Source: Skermanella rosea
GTDB lineage: Bacteria; Pseudomonadota; Alphaproteobacteria; Azospirillales; Azospirillaceae
Length of the DNA: 64,000 nt
Assembly (NCBI RefSeq): GCF_016806835.2
Contig: NZ_CP086111.1
Coordinates: 4,581,471-4,645,470 of the forward strand
Direction: 5' to 3'
A program made the translations under genes and the position numbers. Below are positions 7,398 through 16,744 of this stretch, in pieces. Under the pieces are notes generated by a model that searched no databases, had not been told where the DNA came from, and was given only the letters and a program-made list of their open reading frames with translations. Every line of letters starts with the position of its first letter. The first letter of the stretch is position 1.

Positions 7398-8672
7398 ATG
7401 GCGACCATCCTGCTGGTCAGCTTCTTCGTGCTGCTGCTGGCCAATGTGCCGGTCTCGTTCAGCCTCGCCATCGCGTCCACCGCGGCGATCCTGTTCGGCG
7501 GGATGCCGCCGGGCGTGATCGTTCAGAAGATGACGGCGGCGATAGACAGCTTCGTGCTGCTGGCGGTGCCGTTCTTCCTGCTGTCGGGCCACCTGATGGC
7601 GCGCAGCGGCATCGCCCGCGACATCGTCGAGTTCGCGGACTCCGTCGTGGGATGGCTGCGCGGCGGGCTGGCCCAGGCCAACATCGCCGCCGGAACGCTG
7701 ATGGGCGGCATGACAGGGTCGGCGGTGGCGGAAGCCGCCTCGACCGGCGGCGCGCTGATCCCGCCGATGCTGGACCGGGGCTACGACCGGCCCTTCACCG
7801 CGGCGGTGACGGCCAGCGCCTCCACCCTGTCGGTGGTGATCCCGCCGTCGATCCCCATGATCATCTTCGGCGTGGTGACCGGCGTGTCGGTGTCGGACCT
7901 GTTCATCGGCGGGATCGTGCCGGGAATCCTGATGGCGCTGGCCCTGATGGTGACGTCGTGGGTGCTGGCGGTCCGGCGCGGCTACCAGAAGGGGCCGGTG
8001 CCGTCGCTGGGCAGCATCGCGAAGGCGACGCGGGCGAGCGTGTGGGGGTTGCTGATGCCGCTGGTGATCATCGGCAGCATCCGCTACGGCATCGCGACGC
8101 CGACCGAGGCCTCGGTGGTGGCGGTGATCTACGGCCTCGTCGTGGGCATGCTGGTGTACCGCACGATCGGGGTCAGGGACCTGCCGAAGATCGTGCTGGA
8201 GTCGATGGTGACGACCGGCATGGTGATGCTGATGATCGCCACCGCCTCGCTCTACGGCCTGATCGTGACGCGGGAGCAATTGCCGCAGGCGGCGGCCCAG
8301 CTGATCCTGGGGCTGACGACCGATCCCTACTTGGTGCTGATCCTGTTCCTGGCGGTCTATCTGCTGGCCGGCATGCTGCTGGACCTGGGCGCCAACATCA
8401 TCATCCTGGTGCCGGTGCTGTGGCCGGTGACCCAGAAGCTGGGGATCGACCCGGTCCAGTTCGGCATCGTGACGGTGATCGGCCTGGCGATCGGGCTGGT
8501 GACCCCGCCGGTGGGCGCGAGCCTGTTCGTCACCTGTGGCATCGCGAAGGCCAACCTGATCGAGGGCAGCCGGGCGGCCGCACCCTTCATCCTGGCGCTG
8601 ATCGCGGTGGTGGTGCTGATCATCTTCGTGCCGGGGATCGCGACCTGGCTGCCCTACAGCGCGAAGGGCTGA
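7398..8672 (+). CDS. TRAP transporter large permease (DctM family)
   Basis: The 424-residue transport subunit, with about 12 hydrophobic helices along the whole length. DctM landmarks include the early VPVSFSLAIAS, the helical hairpin GTLMGGMTGSAVAEAASTGG (about residues 96-115), VVIPPSIPMI, and the C-terminal half repeat LDLGANIIILVPVLWP followed by GLVTPPVGASLFVTC. It couples sodium entry to uptake of the DctP-bound acid. AGGAGG lies 11 bases before the ATG. It is the last gene of the operon; a palindromic repeat begins 20 bases after its stop. Confidence 0.92.
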   Translation: MATILLVSFFVLLLANVPVSFSLAIASTAAILFGGMPPGVIVQKMTAAIDSFVLLAVPFFLLSGHLMARSGIARDIVEFADSVVGWLRGGLAQANIAAGTLMGGMTGSAVAEAASTGGALIPPMLDRGYDRPFTAAVTASASTLSVVIPPSIPMIIFGVVTGVSVSDLFIGGIVPGILMALALMVTSWVLAVRRGYQKGPVPSLGSIAKATRASVWGLLMPLVIIGSIRYGIATPTEASVVAVIYGLVVGMLVYRTIGVRDLPKIVLESMVTTGMVMLMIATASLYGLIVTREQLPQAAAQLILGLTTDPYLVLILFLAVYLLAGMLLDLGANIIILVPVLWPVTQKLGIDPVQFGIVTVIGLAIGLVTPPVGASLFVTCGIAKANLIEGSRAAAPFILALIAVVVLIIFVPGIATWLPYSAKG

Positions 8673-8691
8673 GGGGGTTTTTCGGGTTCTG

Positions 8692-8765
8692 CCACAGATG
8701 GACGCAGATGGGCTCGGATGGGTTGATTATCCGGACCCATCTGTGGCCATCGCCGTCATCTGTGG
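8692..8765. repeat. Imperfect palindrome of CCACAGATG units
   Basis: CCACAGATG at the left end pairs with CATCTGTGG at the right end, and the inner GCAGATGGG pairs with CCCATCTG, giving a long hairpin with a loop in the middle. It has the look of an interspersed intergenic palindrome. It follows the end of the TRAP operon and could protect or end that transcript, but it has no run of T after the stem. Confidence 0.6.
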
Positions 8766-8865
8766 CCCTGCCTCCCCGCTCCGCCGGCCGGCGCGTCCCA
8801 GGCGGCGAGCTACCCGCGGTGGACGGCGGCACCAACGCGTGACGGCGACGCGTCAGGAAAACATC

Positions 8866-9655
8866 ATGGAACATACCGCGGAAGGGACGGTCGGCCGGCT
8901 GTCGGGCGACATGTTCGGCCTGCTGGTCCCGGTCCGGGGCGACGCCGACGAGGCGGCGGCGGCCCTGGCCGCGATCAACGACGGCTTCGAGGTCGCCCTG
9001 GAACTGGGCGGCTCCCTCCTGATGGCGAAGGTCTCGGGAGGCTACACGGTCGCCGGACGGGAGGACGCCGACGTTCCCCGGCTGATGCGCCACGCCGGCA
9101 TGGCGCTGAAGCGCGCCAAGAAGGCCGGGCGGGTCCTGGATCCGACCCGACGCCCTCATTTCCGCGGCGGAGGATGCCGGCCAGATCGTGCCGCTGGGCG
9201 AATGGGTGCTGCGCCAGGCCTGCCTGCGGCAGGTGGCGTGGCGCGCCGAGGGGCGGGCCCGGCTGCGCATGGCGGTGAACGTGTCGGTGCGCCAGAGCCG
9301 CGACGGCGACTTCACCGCGGTCGCCGAGCGGGTGCTGCGCGAGAGCGGCGCCGCCGCGCCCGACATCGAGCTGGAGATCACCGAGAGCCACGCGATGGAG
9401 GACGCCCGGGTGCTCCACACCGCCGAGGCCCTGCGCGGCATGGACCGCAGGCCGGACAGCCGGTCGATCGCGTCCATGATCGTCAAGATGGGCCACGAGT
9501 TGGGGCTGGACGTGCTGGCCGAGGGGGTCGCGGACCGGTCGGAGGAAGCGGCGCTGCGCGAGCTGGGCTGCGACGAGGTGCAGGGTTTCCTCTACGCCAA
9601 GTCCCTGCCCGCCGCGGAGCTGGAATCCTGGCTGGAGAACCGGCCGGGGCCGTGA
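8866..9655 (+). pseudogene. Decayed GGDEF-EAL signalling protein
   Basis: Two fragments of one cyclic-di-GMP protein lie in different frames. The first frame (from the ATG) holds the back half of a GGDEF domain. It has GRLSGDMFGLLVP where RxGGDEF would be, so the active site is lost, and it ends with the usual ALKRAKKAGR. At about 9170 the reading moves to another frame, which gives the EAL landmarks PLGEWVLRQAC, AVNVSVRQS, ELEITES and LAEGVAD...LGCDEVQGF. The EAL start and the central DDFGTGYSSL and KIDRSF blocks are missing, an internal deletion. The sensor part in front of GGDEF is also absent. No cyclase or phosphodiesterase activity is expected. Confidence 0.8.
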
Positions 9656-9666
9656 CGGGGCGGCGA

Positions 9667-10383
9667 TCAGGCGGTGAAGGTCTCCACCGCGGCGCCGGCG
9701 GCGAAGGCCAGGGCCGCCGCGGCCATGCCGATCGCCAGGGTCTCCAGCCCGGACCGCCACCACGCCGTCAGCGACCACAGGCTCTTGACCGACCCGATGG
9801 CGAAAAAGACGGCGGCGGTCGAGCCGGTGGCCAGCGCGACCGGCACCGGCAGGCCGAAGACGAAAGGCAGCAGCGGGATCAACCCGCAGATCAGGAAGGC
9901 CAGGAAGGTGCTGGCCGCCGCCTTGACCGGCGAGCGCAGGGTCGCGGGCAACCCGTATTCCTCCGCCAGCATGGTATCGACCCAGCGGCCGCGGTCGGAG
10001 GTGATGACCTGGACCGCGGTCTCCAGGCCGCGGCCCTGGAAGCCCTTGGCCCGGAAAATCTCCCTGATCTCTTCCAGCTCGCCTTCCGGGGCCAGGTCGA
10101 TGTGCCGCTCCTCCACCGCGCGGAGCCGGTCCTTGTCGTCCCGCTCCGTCTTGGTGCCGCTGTAGTTGCTGGCGGCCATGGAGAAGCCGTCCGCCAGCAG
10201 GTTCGCGGCACCAAGGATCAGGACGGTCCGGGCCGACAGGCCGGCGCCGACCACGCCCGCCACCACGGCGAAGGTCGTCACGGCTCCGTCGATGCCGCCA
10301 TAGACCCAGTCGCGCAGATAATTCTGCTCGGGGCGGACGGACAGGCGCCGCCGGATCGCCTCGGGGTCGTGGTCGTGCTCCAT
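9667..10383 (-). CDS. VIT1/CCC1-family metal transporter
   Basis: A 238-residue inner-membrane protein of the vacuolar iron transporter family, which moves Fe(II) or Mn(II) out of the cytoplasm. The first helix carries the family motif [20 protein letters not shown] (residues 22-41). The second contains [16 protein letters not shown] with acidic and Met residues used in metal passage. A charged, Glu-rich cytoplasmic helix pair follows at about residues 80-130 ([20 protein letters not shown]). Three more hydrophobic helices complete the protein. The gene reads leftward, ending just after the broken GGDEF-EAL gene, and is divergent from the DUF2279 gene. It is a stand-alone gene, with no iron regulator site that I can see. 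Confidence 0.88.
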   Translation of the reverse strand: MEHDHDPEAIRRRLSVRPEQNYLRDWVYGGIDGAVTTFAVVAGVVGAGLSARTVLILGAANLLADGFSMAASNYSGTKTERDDKDRLRAVEERHIDLAPEGELEEIREIFRAKGFQGRGLETAVQVITSDRGRWVDTMLAEEYGLPATLRSPVKAAASTFLAFLICGLIPLLPFVFGLPVPVALATGSTAAVFFAIGSVKSLWSLTAWWRSGLETLAIGMAAAALAFAAGAAVETFTA

Positions 10384-10618
10384 CGGATCCTGTTCCTCGC
10401 ATTTTCGGTGGCCCCGGGTTTTCCCGGCTCCGGTTACCGGAAGTCATGCATCGAATCGGGCAGCATGCGCCTTGATGAAGATCACGGCGAATCAGCGATT
10501 CATACCCACAAGGAATAATCCGTAAGGCGCGGAACGGAATCTCTTTACCGGCAGGTGGATTGTCTGATTTATTTGGGCTTCAAAGCAAGAATACTGCCTT
10601 CCAGACCGGAAGATGCGG

Positions 10619-11473
10619 ATGAAACGTTACTTGTGCCCGGTCCTGTGCGCCGGGCTGCTGAGCTTGGCGAGCAGCGGGGGATCTGCGCAGACGGGCGACG
10701 GCGCGGGCCTGTTCGCCGGATGGCAGAAGGAGGACAAGGCGCTGGCCCTCAACCTGGGCATCGGCGCCGCGGTCCTCGGGTGGGGCTTCGCCAACTGGGA
10801 CTACGGCACCGGCGGCCCGCGGTTCCAGGACGAGGGCTGGTTCGGCCGGGAAACCGACGAGGGCGGGGCCGACAAGCTGGGCCATCTCTACACGACCTAT
10901 CTGTTCACCCACCTGTTCGCCGGCCAGTACGAGCGCTGGGACTTCGAAAAAGACGAGGCGATCCGGTGGGGCACCCTGTCCGGCCTGGGGGTGAGCACCC
11001 TGATCGAGGTGGGGGACGCCTTCAGCGACCGCTACGGGTTCTCCTACCAGGACATGGTGTTCAACACGCTGGGGGCGGCCGCGGGCTATCTGCTCTGGTC
11101 CTATCCGGAACTGTCGCGGAAGATCGACCTGCGGGTGGAGTACAACCCGTTCCTGGACGGCGACTACCAATTCGACGTGACCACGGACTACGACCGCCTG
11201 GGCTACGTGATGGCGATCAAGGCCGACGGGTTCGACTTCATCGAGAACGAGTACCTTAAATACCTGGAACTGCATGTCGGGTTCCGGGCCCGGAACTACG
11301 ACGACTACAGCGACCGGCCCGACATCGACCTGCGCAAGCAGTTCGCCTATGTCGGCATCGGCCTGAACCTGTCGAAGCTGCTGGAGCCCCACCTGGACGT
11401 CCCGGTCTTCAACTATCTCCAGGTGCCCTACACCTATGTTCCCGCGACCGTCCGGGTTTCCGGTCCGCCCTGA
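10619..11473 (+). CDS. Exported DUF2279 (YfiM-like) protein
   Basis: A 284-residue envelope protein. It has a signal peptide of about 22 residues ([16 protein letters not shown] then GGSAQ). The central domain has the DUF2279 pattern [18 protein letters not shown], with a His-containing helix, and later [20 protein letters not shown]. The C-terminal third alternates polar and aromatic residues ([36 protein letters not shown]), as in a beta-barrel wall, so an outer-membrane location is possible. The second ATG is chosen because GGAAG lies 6 bases ahead of it; the ATG at 10613 is an alternative. Its end overlaps the oppositely oriented remnant of a chemoreceptor by about 40 bases. The role of the family is not known. 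Confidence 0.65.
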   Translation: MKRYLCPVLCAGLLSLASSGGSAQTGDGAGLFAGWQKEDKALALNLGIGAAVLGWGFANWDYGTGGPRFQDEGWFGRETDEGGADKLGHLYTTYLFTHLFAGQYERWDFEKDEAIRWGTLSGLGVSTLIEVGDAFSDRYGFSYQDMVFNTLGAAAGYLLWSYPELSRKIDLRVEYNPFLDGDYQFDVTTDYDRLGYVMAIKADGFDFIENEYLKYLELHVGFRARNYDDYSDRPDIDLRKQFAYVGIGLNLSKLLEPHLDVPVFNYLQVPYTYVPATVRVSGPP

Positions 11474-12790
11474 AGCGGGGCGGTCCGGTCGAGGACCAGG
11501 GTGAAGCGGGTGCCCCGGCCGGGCTCGCTGTCCACGGCGATCCGGCCGCCCAGCACGCGGGTGACCAGGGCATAGGTGATGTGCAGGCCGAGGCCGCTGC
11601 CGCCGAAGCCCAGCCGGGTGGTGAAGAAGGGGTCGAAGATCCGCGGCAGGTCGGCGGCCGGGATGCCGCGCCCGTCGTCGATGACCTCCAGTTCCTGGGT
11701 GCCCTGGGCGGCGCTGGTGACGGCCCGGCTGATCTCCGACGTGGCGGCGTTCTGTTCCTCGACCGCCGCGGCGATCACCGAGCTGATGCGGGAGACGTTG
11801 TCGACGATGTTGGCGACCTCCGTGATGTCGGCGGCGGTGCCGTCGGTCGAGGCCTGGATCGCCCCGATATGCTGGGTCATGTCGACGGTGGCGCGGGCGG
11901 TCTGGGCCGCGAGTTGCTTGACTTCGTTGGCGACCACGACGAAGCCCTTGCCGGCCTCTCCGGCGCGCCGCCGCCTCGATCGTGGCGTTCAGCGCCAGAA
12001 GGTTGGTCTGGGCCGCGATGGAGTTGATCAGGCTGACCACGTCGCCGATCCTGCCGGCGGCGCCCACCAGGTTCCTGACCTTCTCCACCGCCTCCTGGGC
12101 GCGCCGCGAGGCTTCCATCGAGACGGTGTGCGAGTTCAGCGAGCGGGCGGCGATCTCCCGGATCGAGGCGGCGAGCTGTTCCACCGCCGCGGCGACGGTC
12201 TGGACGTTGGCGCTGACCCGGTCGGCCGCGACCGACGCGGCTCCCGACATGTGGCTGTTGCTGTCGGCGGTCCCGTGGACCACCGTCGCCGAGGAGGCCA
12301 TGGCGGACGAGGTGGTCTCCAGCAGGGACAGATCGCGTTGTCGCGGAAGGTGACGACGGCGGAAGCCATCCGCCCGATCTCGTCGCGCCGGTGGGTCGCG
12401 GGGATCGGCGCGTGGACGTCGCCGCCGGCCAGGGCGGTCATGATCTCGATCGGGCGGGTGATCCGGCGCAGGATCAGGGTCAGGGCCAGCAGCAGGCAGA
12501 CCAGCGCGATCGCGCCGACCAGGACGATGCGCCGGGTCGTCTCCTCGATCTTGGCGTAGACTCCCTTCAGGCTCACCGCCAGTTCAAGGGTGCCGACGGG
12601 CTTGCTCTTGCCGCCGGCGCCGTAGACCACGGGGCCCGCTCCACGATCAGGTCGGCGGTCGCCGCCTTGACGTCGCCATGCTCGGAGAACACTTCCCCGG
12701 TCGTGGCGGTCAGCCGGCTGTAGACATAGTCGTGATCGGAGGCTTCGGCGGAAGATGGTGAGCATGGCGGATTCCGTTCTGGACCAAATG
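11434..12790 (-). pseudogene. Decayed methyl-accepting chemotaxis protein running into a histidine kinase ATPase end
   Basis: Read leftward, the pieces of a chemoreceptor come in order but in several frames. First a periplasmic sensor fragment (HDYVYSRLTATTGEVFSEHG). After a shift near 12630 come VGTLELAVSLKGVYAKIEE, a membrane helix (VLVGAIALVCLLLALTLIL) and a HAMP domain (RRITRPIEIMTALAGGD). After a shift near 12335 comes the start of the signalling domain ([24 protein letters not shown]). After a shift near 11975 comes [13 protein letters not shown] up to [15 protein letters not shown]. There it joins directly, in the same frame, to a GHKL ATPase end ([25 protein letters not shown]). Three frame changes mean it makes no intact receptor. 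Confidence 0.82.
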
Positions 12791-12988
12791 CAGCCATGCC
12801 CCGAAGCGGAGCCGAAGCGACTCTTTTCTGTCAATTTCTTGAAATGTGCATTCACCACCGGACACCGGTCGGCGGCCCGGCATGATCCGGGCATGCTCGA
12901 CGGGGAGCGCGGGTGCGCGGTTCCCTCGCGCAACGCCTCGGGGTTAAGATCCGGCAAGGAATATGAAAAGGACGAAGGGAGGAAAGCC

Positions 12989-14146
12989 ATGCCGGCGACA
13001 CCGGAACCATACCGGCTCCATGTGCCCGACGATGCGATCGAGGACCTGCGCGAGCGGCTCGGCCGGACCCGCTTTCCCGACCAGGCGCCCGGCGAACCCT
13101 GGGCCTTCGGCACCGACGTGGACTGGATGCGGAGCTTCACGGCCTATTGGCGGGACCGATTCGACTGGCGGGCGCAGGAGGCGCTGCTCAACGGGTTTCC
13201 CCAGTACAGGGTGCCGCTCCACGGGATCGACCTGCATTTCCTCCACGTCCCGGGAAAATCCGCCGACGCGATGCCGCTGCTGCTGTCGCACGGCTGGCCC
13301 GGATCGGTGTTCGAGTTCCTCGACCTGATCCCGCGCCTGACCGACCCCGCGGCCTTCGGCGGCGATCCGGCCGACGCCTTCACCGTGGTGGCGCCGTCCC
13401 TGCCCGGCTTCGGGCTGTCGTTCGCGCCCGGGCAGAAGCGTTTCGGCGCCGAGGAGATCGCCGACTGCTTCGCCGCGCTGATGACCGGGGTGCTGGGATA
13501 CGACCGGTACGGCGCCCAGGGCGGCGACTGGGGATCCTTCATATCGTCCCGGATCGGCCATGCCCACCGGGACCATGTGGCGGGCATCCACCTGAACCTG
13601 ATGCCGCTGCGGCGCGACCCGGCGATGGTCGGGTCCCCCACCCCGGAGGAGCGGCGCTACCTGGAGGAGCTGAAGGTCTTCCTGAAGGAGGAGACGGGCT
13701 ACCAGTGGATCCAGGGGACCCGGCCGCAGACCCTGGCCTTCGGGCTGACCGACAGCCCGGCCGGGCTGGCCGCCTGGATCGCCGAGAAGTTCCGGGCCTG
13801 GTCGGACTGCGGGGGCGACGTGCTGTCGGTGATCGACCGGGACCGCCTGCTCGCCAATATCGGCCTGTACTGGTTCACCGGGGCGATCGGATCCTCCTTC
13901 TGGCCCTATTACGCCCGCCTGCACGGCCCCTGGCCGATCCCGGAAGGCGGCACGGTCGACGTCCCGACCGGCTATTGCCAGTTCCCGACCGAGATCCTGC
14001 GCCCGCCGCGGTCGATGGCGGAACGTACCTTCACCGATATCCGGCGCTGGAGCGTGATGGAGCGCGGCGGCCACTTCGCCGCGATGGAGCAGCCCGACGC
14101 CCTGGCCGCCGAGATCCGCGCCTTCTTCCGGCCGCTGCGCGGCTGA
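12989..14146 (+). CDS. Epoxide hydrolase family protein (cytoplasmic)
   Basis: A 385-residue alpha/beta-fold hydrolase with an N-terminal epoxide hydrolase (EHN) lid domain, about residues 4-110, starting YRLHVPDDAIEDLRERL. The catalytic core shows the oxyanion motif SHGWPGS, the nucleophile Asp in AQGGDWGS, and the general-base His in ERGGHFAAMEQP near the end. Members open epoxides to diols through a covalent ester. The ATG follows GGGAGG by 8 bases; a further upstream ATG at 12755 only adds unrelated sequence. No signal peptide is present, unlike the related gene at 34173. The gene stands alone after the broken chemoreceptor and is convergent with the 2H phosphoesterase gene. The natural substrate is unknown. 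Confidence 0.88.
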   Translation: MPATPEPYRLHVPDDAIEDLRERLGRTRFPDQAPGEPWAFGTDVDWMRSFTAYWRDRFDWRAQEALLNGFPQYRVPLHGIDLHFLHVPGKSADAMPLLLSHGWPGSVFEFLDLIPRLTDPAAFGGDPADAFTVVAPSLPGFGLSFAPGQKRFGAEEIADCFAALMTGVLGYDRYGAQGGDWGSFISSRIGHAHRDHVAGIHLNLMPLRRDPAMVGSPTPEERRYLEELKVFLKEETGYQWIQGTRPQTLAFGLTDSPAGLAAWIAEKFRAWSDCGGDVLSVIDRDRLLANIGLYWFTGAIGSSFWPYYARLHGPWPIPEGGTVDVPTGYCQFPTEILRPPRSMAERTFTDIRRWSVMERGGHFAAMEQPDALAAEIRAFFRPLRG

Positions 14147-14161
14147 CCGGGGAAGCGGCGG

Positions 14162-14683
14162 TCACTCTGCGAAGGGGAACTCCCCCAGCGGCTGCCACGG
14201 CCCGCCGAGATAGCGCCACAGCAGCAGGCTTTCGCCGACCACCCCGAACGGCTCGAAGCCGGCTGCGAGCCGTTCCAGCAGGGCGCGCGCCTCGGCCGGG
14301 GCCGCCTTGTTCTGGACGGTGACGTGGGGCCGGAACGGCTGCCGGTCCTGCGGGGTCAGATGGGCTGCCCAGCGGGCCGCCAGCGCCGCCCGGACCTCCG
14401 CCAGGGCGGGAGCGTCGAAGCCATAGGCGACGCCCTTCCCCAGGAAGCGCAGCCCCGTCGCCCGGAGGAGCGGCCGGGAGCGGCCGGCCAGCGCCTCCCG
14501 GAGTCCGGCGGCGATGCCGGCCGGGTCGTCGCCGGGAAGGTGGTGGAACAGGGTGAGATGCGCCGGCAGGAAGTTCCTCTCCGGCGGGAAATGCGCCCGT
14601 CGCAAGGCGTCCAGCCGGGCGAAGGAGTCGCCGTCCATCCCGAGCGTCAGGATCAGGGGCGCCGGTCCGCCCGGCGCCGTCAT
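14162..14683 (-). CDS. 2H phosphoesterase / 2'-5' RNA ligase-like protein
   Basis: A 173-residue protein of the 2H superfamily, recognised by its two His-x-Thr motifs: HLTLF (about residue 42) and HVTVQN (about residue 125). Each would supply one catalytic His. Relatives (LigT/ThpR) open or close 2',5' and cyclic phosphodiester bonds in RNA or small nucleotides. The length fits the small bacterial members. There is no signal peptide. It is convergent with the epoxide hydrolase gene and has no obvious partner. Confidence 0.82.
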   Translation of the reverse strand: MTAPGGPAPLILTLGMDGDSFARLDALRRAHFPPERNFLPAHLTLFHHLPGDDPAGIAAGLREALAGRSRPLLRATGLRFLGKGVAYGFDAPALAEVRAALAARWAAHLTPQDRQPFRPHVTVQNKAAPAEARALLERLAAGFEPFGVVGESLLLWRYLGGPWQPLGEFPFAE

Positions 14684-14922
14684 GGCATCCTCCCCGGCGA
14701 AACGGCCGCGGTGACTCGTCCCATGAATTCGCCCAAGGCAATACCATGGCGGGCAATGCCTATTCCTTCGGCAAGATAACAGTATATATCAATTTGTTGG
14801 GATATGACCCGGTTATGCTCTGGCATGTCGGTGCGATTCTTTCGAAAACTTGAAGTCATTAACTGCTCGTCAATCCATTCCTTATAAATTGAAGCTATCG
14901 CAAGACAAAGAGCCCGAAAGCC

Positions 14923-15180
14923 ATGCCCTCCCCAGCCTCACAATCATCCTCAGCCACTCCCTACCCCGCCGCCTCGCCGGTCGATAAGCTCCACGCCGAG
15001 TATGCGGCTGCCCGCGACCAGATCCTGCGGCAGACCAACTCGACCCATGTGAGCGAGTGCCTGGACGCCATCCGCCCGCTGTGGGCCGCGTACCAGGCGA
15101 AGCTCGCGGCGCTGGCCTCCGCCGGGCAGGCCTTCGAGCCGGCCGCTGAGGAACCCGTCCTGGTCCGGCTGTCCGCCTGA
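14923..15180 (+). CDS. Small helical hypothetical protein
   Basis: An 85-residue soluble protein that I do not recognise. The first 20 residues are Ser/Pro/Ala-rich and probably disordered. Residues 21-68 (DKLHAEYAAARDQIL, then CLDAIRPLWAAYQAKLAAL) should form two amphipathic helices. A single Cys lies near the middle. Codon use fits the neighbours, which supports it being real. An AT-rich upstream stretch of about 180 bases could hold its promoter, but no site is clear. It is followed by the long mosaic repeat. Confidence 0.5.
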   Translation: MPSPASQSSSATPYPAASPVDKLHAEYAAARDQILRQTNSTHVSECLDAIRPLWAAYQAKLAALASAGQAFEPAAEEPVLVRLSA

Positions 15181-15289
15181 CAGGCGATATGGGCCGTTTC
15201 CTGCCGAAGGCCAGGAAACGGCAGGCGCCGGTCGGCAGAACGAACTTTCCCCGGACAAAGGACGCTTTTCCGGCAGAGCGTTCACCCTT

Positions 15290-15735
15290 CTGTCGTCATG
15301 GCCGGGCTTGACCCGCAGCTGTCCGGCACGATGATTGCTCATTCTGCGGAAGGGTTGATAGCGGGCAGAAACACTCCTTTTTCGTCATGGCCGGACTTGA
15401 TCCGGCCATCTTTCGCGGGAAGCATCGAAGCCTCCGTGCCTTGAGATCCGCGGGTCAAGCCCGCGGATGATGAACCGAAGGAGAAAACAGTCGCTAGAAG
15501 TGTTCTCAATGGTTGATAGGCAAGTACCGTGCCGGACAGCCGTGGACTTGATCCGGGTATCCCCCTGCACGGCGGCGCTGATGGAGTCTGCAAGCGATGA
15601 CCGGGTCAAGCCCGGTCATGACGATGAACAAAGGAACGCTCCACCAGAAAAACGCTCTCTGATTGAATCGGCAACAACCGTGTCGGACAGCCGCGGATCA
15701 AGTCCGCTCATGGCGGATGGGGTTCTTCTGCGTGC
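15290..15735. repeat. Mosaic intergenic repeat, copy 2
   Basis: This 400-base stretch has no convincing gene. It holds at least five palindromes of the GGCCGGACTTGATCCGGCC type (for instance at 15388, 15450, 15545, 15600 and 15690). From about 15370 to 15690 the order of palindromes and parts of the spacers match the copy at 3242-3560. The left end has an extra unit (GTCATGGCCGGGCTTGACCC) and the right end another partial unit. Short open frames inside give only the repeat-derived peptide type DDRVKPGHDD. Confidence 0.8.
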
Positions 15736-15956
15736 CTGATACACTGTCGGGCAACAGGCAGAATTCTTGCCGGATCACTTCGACTACGCAGCATGAACCG
15801 TGCAGAACGCCCCCAGAGGCTTGCCGCTCCGCTGCCCCCTCCCCCGCACGCCGCTCATTTTGCATGCGTATGAAACTTTTAAACATATAGGGGTATACAG
15901 TATAACGGCATCGACGTCCCGCCGAAGATAGTATTTCTGCTCCCCAAGGTGTCTTC

Positions 15957-16739
15957 TTGCTCTCGCCTCTTTGTCCCTGCTGCCGGAACTCCGGATATCC
16001 GATTGGTCAAATCGATCTCGGGGAAAGTTGCAACGATGCTTTCGAAGGGCGTCGGATGTTCCCCGACACAGGCAAGATGATCCGATACTCGGCCTGCCTG
16101 GCCTGCGACCACATTTGGACTACCTGCCTCGACCATTGGACTTCGGCTGACTTTCAACGGCACATCTACAATGACGATTATGTGCTCGCCGATCCCCCCT
16201 TCACGTACGACCGTCCCGCGCGCAACGCGGCACTGATCGACCGGATGGTCGGTCCCATGAAGGAAACGGTCGATATCCTGGACTGGGGCGGCGGCAACGG
16301 CCTCATGGTGCGCCTGCTCGCCGAGCGCGGCTTCCGTCATGCGGTCTCCTGCGACCCCTTCTACGGCGACGGCAAGCCGGCCCCGGGGCGGCGCTTCGAC
16401 CTGGTGACCTGCTTCGAGGTGGTCGAGCACGTCCCGGACCAGCAATCGCTGTTCGCCGAACTGGCCCGCCTGGTCGCCCCGCGGGGAGCCCTGCTGCTGA
16501 GCACCCTTGTGCAGCCGGACGACATCCACCGGATGGGACTCGGCTGGTGGTACGCACGCCCCCGCAACGGACATGTCCGCCTGCACAGCACGGTCAGCCT
16601 GGAACACTGCCTGGCGGTCGTGGGACTGGAACTGGTGTCGCTGTCGGCCGAGTTGCACGTCGCATTCCGGACGGCGGACTCACCGGTGGTCCAGGCGCTG
16701 CTCGCGGCGGAGGTCCATGAGCCGTCGCTGCCCGGCTGA
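15957..16739 (+). CDS. SAM-dependent methyltransferase with N-terminal Cys-rich (zinc) motif
   Basis: A 260-residue class I methyltransferase. The N-terminus has a Cys cluster (CPCC at residues 7-10 and CLACDH at about residue 48) expected to bind zinc, as in sugar C-methyltransferases. The SAM-binding loop is ILDWGGGNGLMV (about residue 108), followed by VSCDPFYG, DLVTCFEVVEHV and GALLLST. These features point to methylation of a nucleotide sugar or other small molecule, perhaps for surface polysaccharide. The TTG start is the only one that keeps the first Cys pair; AAGG lies just upstream. Local DNA upstream is AT-rich (TATAGGGGTATACAGTATAA), a likely promoter. It is isolated between the mosaic repeat and a convergent kinase gene, so no pathway can be assigned. 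Confidence 0.72.
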   Translation: MLSPLCPCCRNSGYPIGQIDLGESCNDAFEGRRMFPDTGKMIRYSACLACDHIWTTCLDHWTSADFQRHIYNDDYVLADPPFTYDRPARNAALIDRMVGPMKETVDILDWGGGNGLMVRLLAERGFRHAVSCDPFYGDGKPAPGRRFDLVTCFEVVEHVPDQQSLFAELARLVAPRGALLLSTLVQPDDIHRMGLGWWYARPRNGHVRLHSTVSLEHCLAVVGLELVSLSAELHVAFRTADSPVVQALLAAEVHEPSLPG

Positions 16740-16744
16740 ACCGC

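Noticed and set aside
9667-10383. A ferritin- or rubrerythrin-fused VIT protein.
   Set aside because: The protein has only 238 residues and starts directly with the first VIT helix, so there is no room for an N-terminal ferritin-like domain.
14840-14860. A sigma-54 promoter (TGGCATGTCGGTGCG) before the 85-residue protein gene.
   Set aside because: The GG-to-GC spacing is one base short of the strict requirement.
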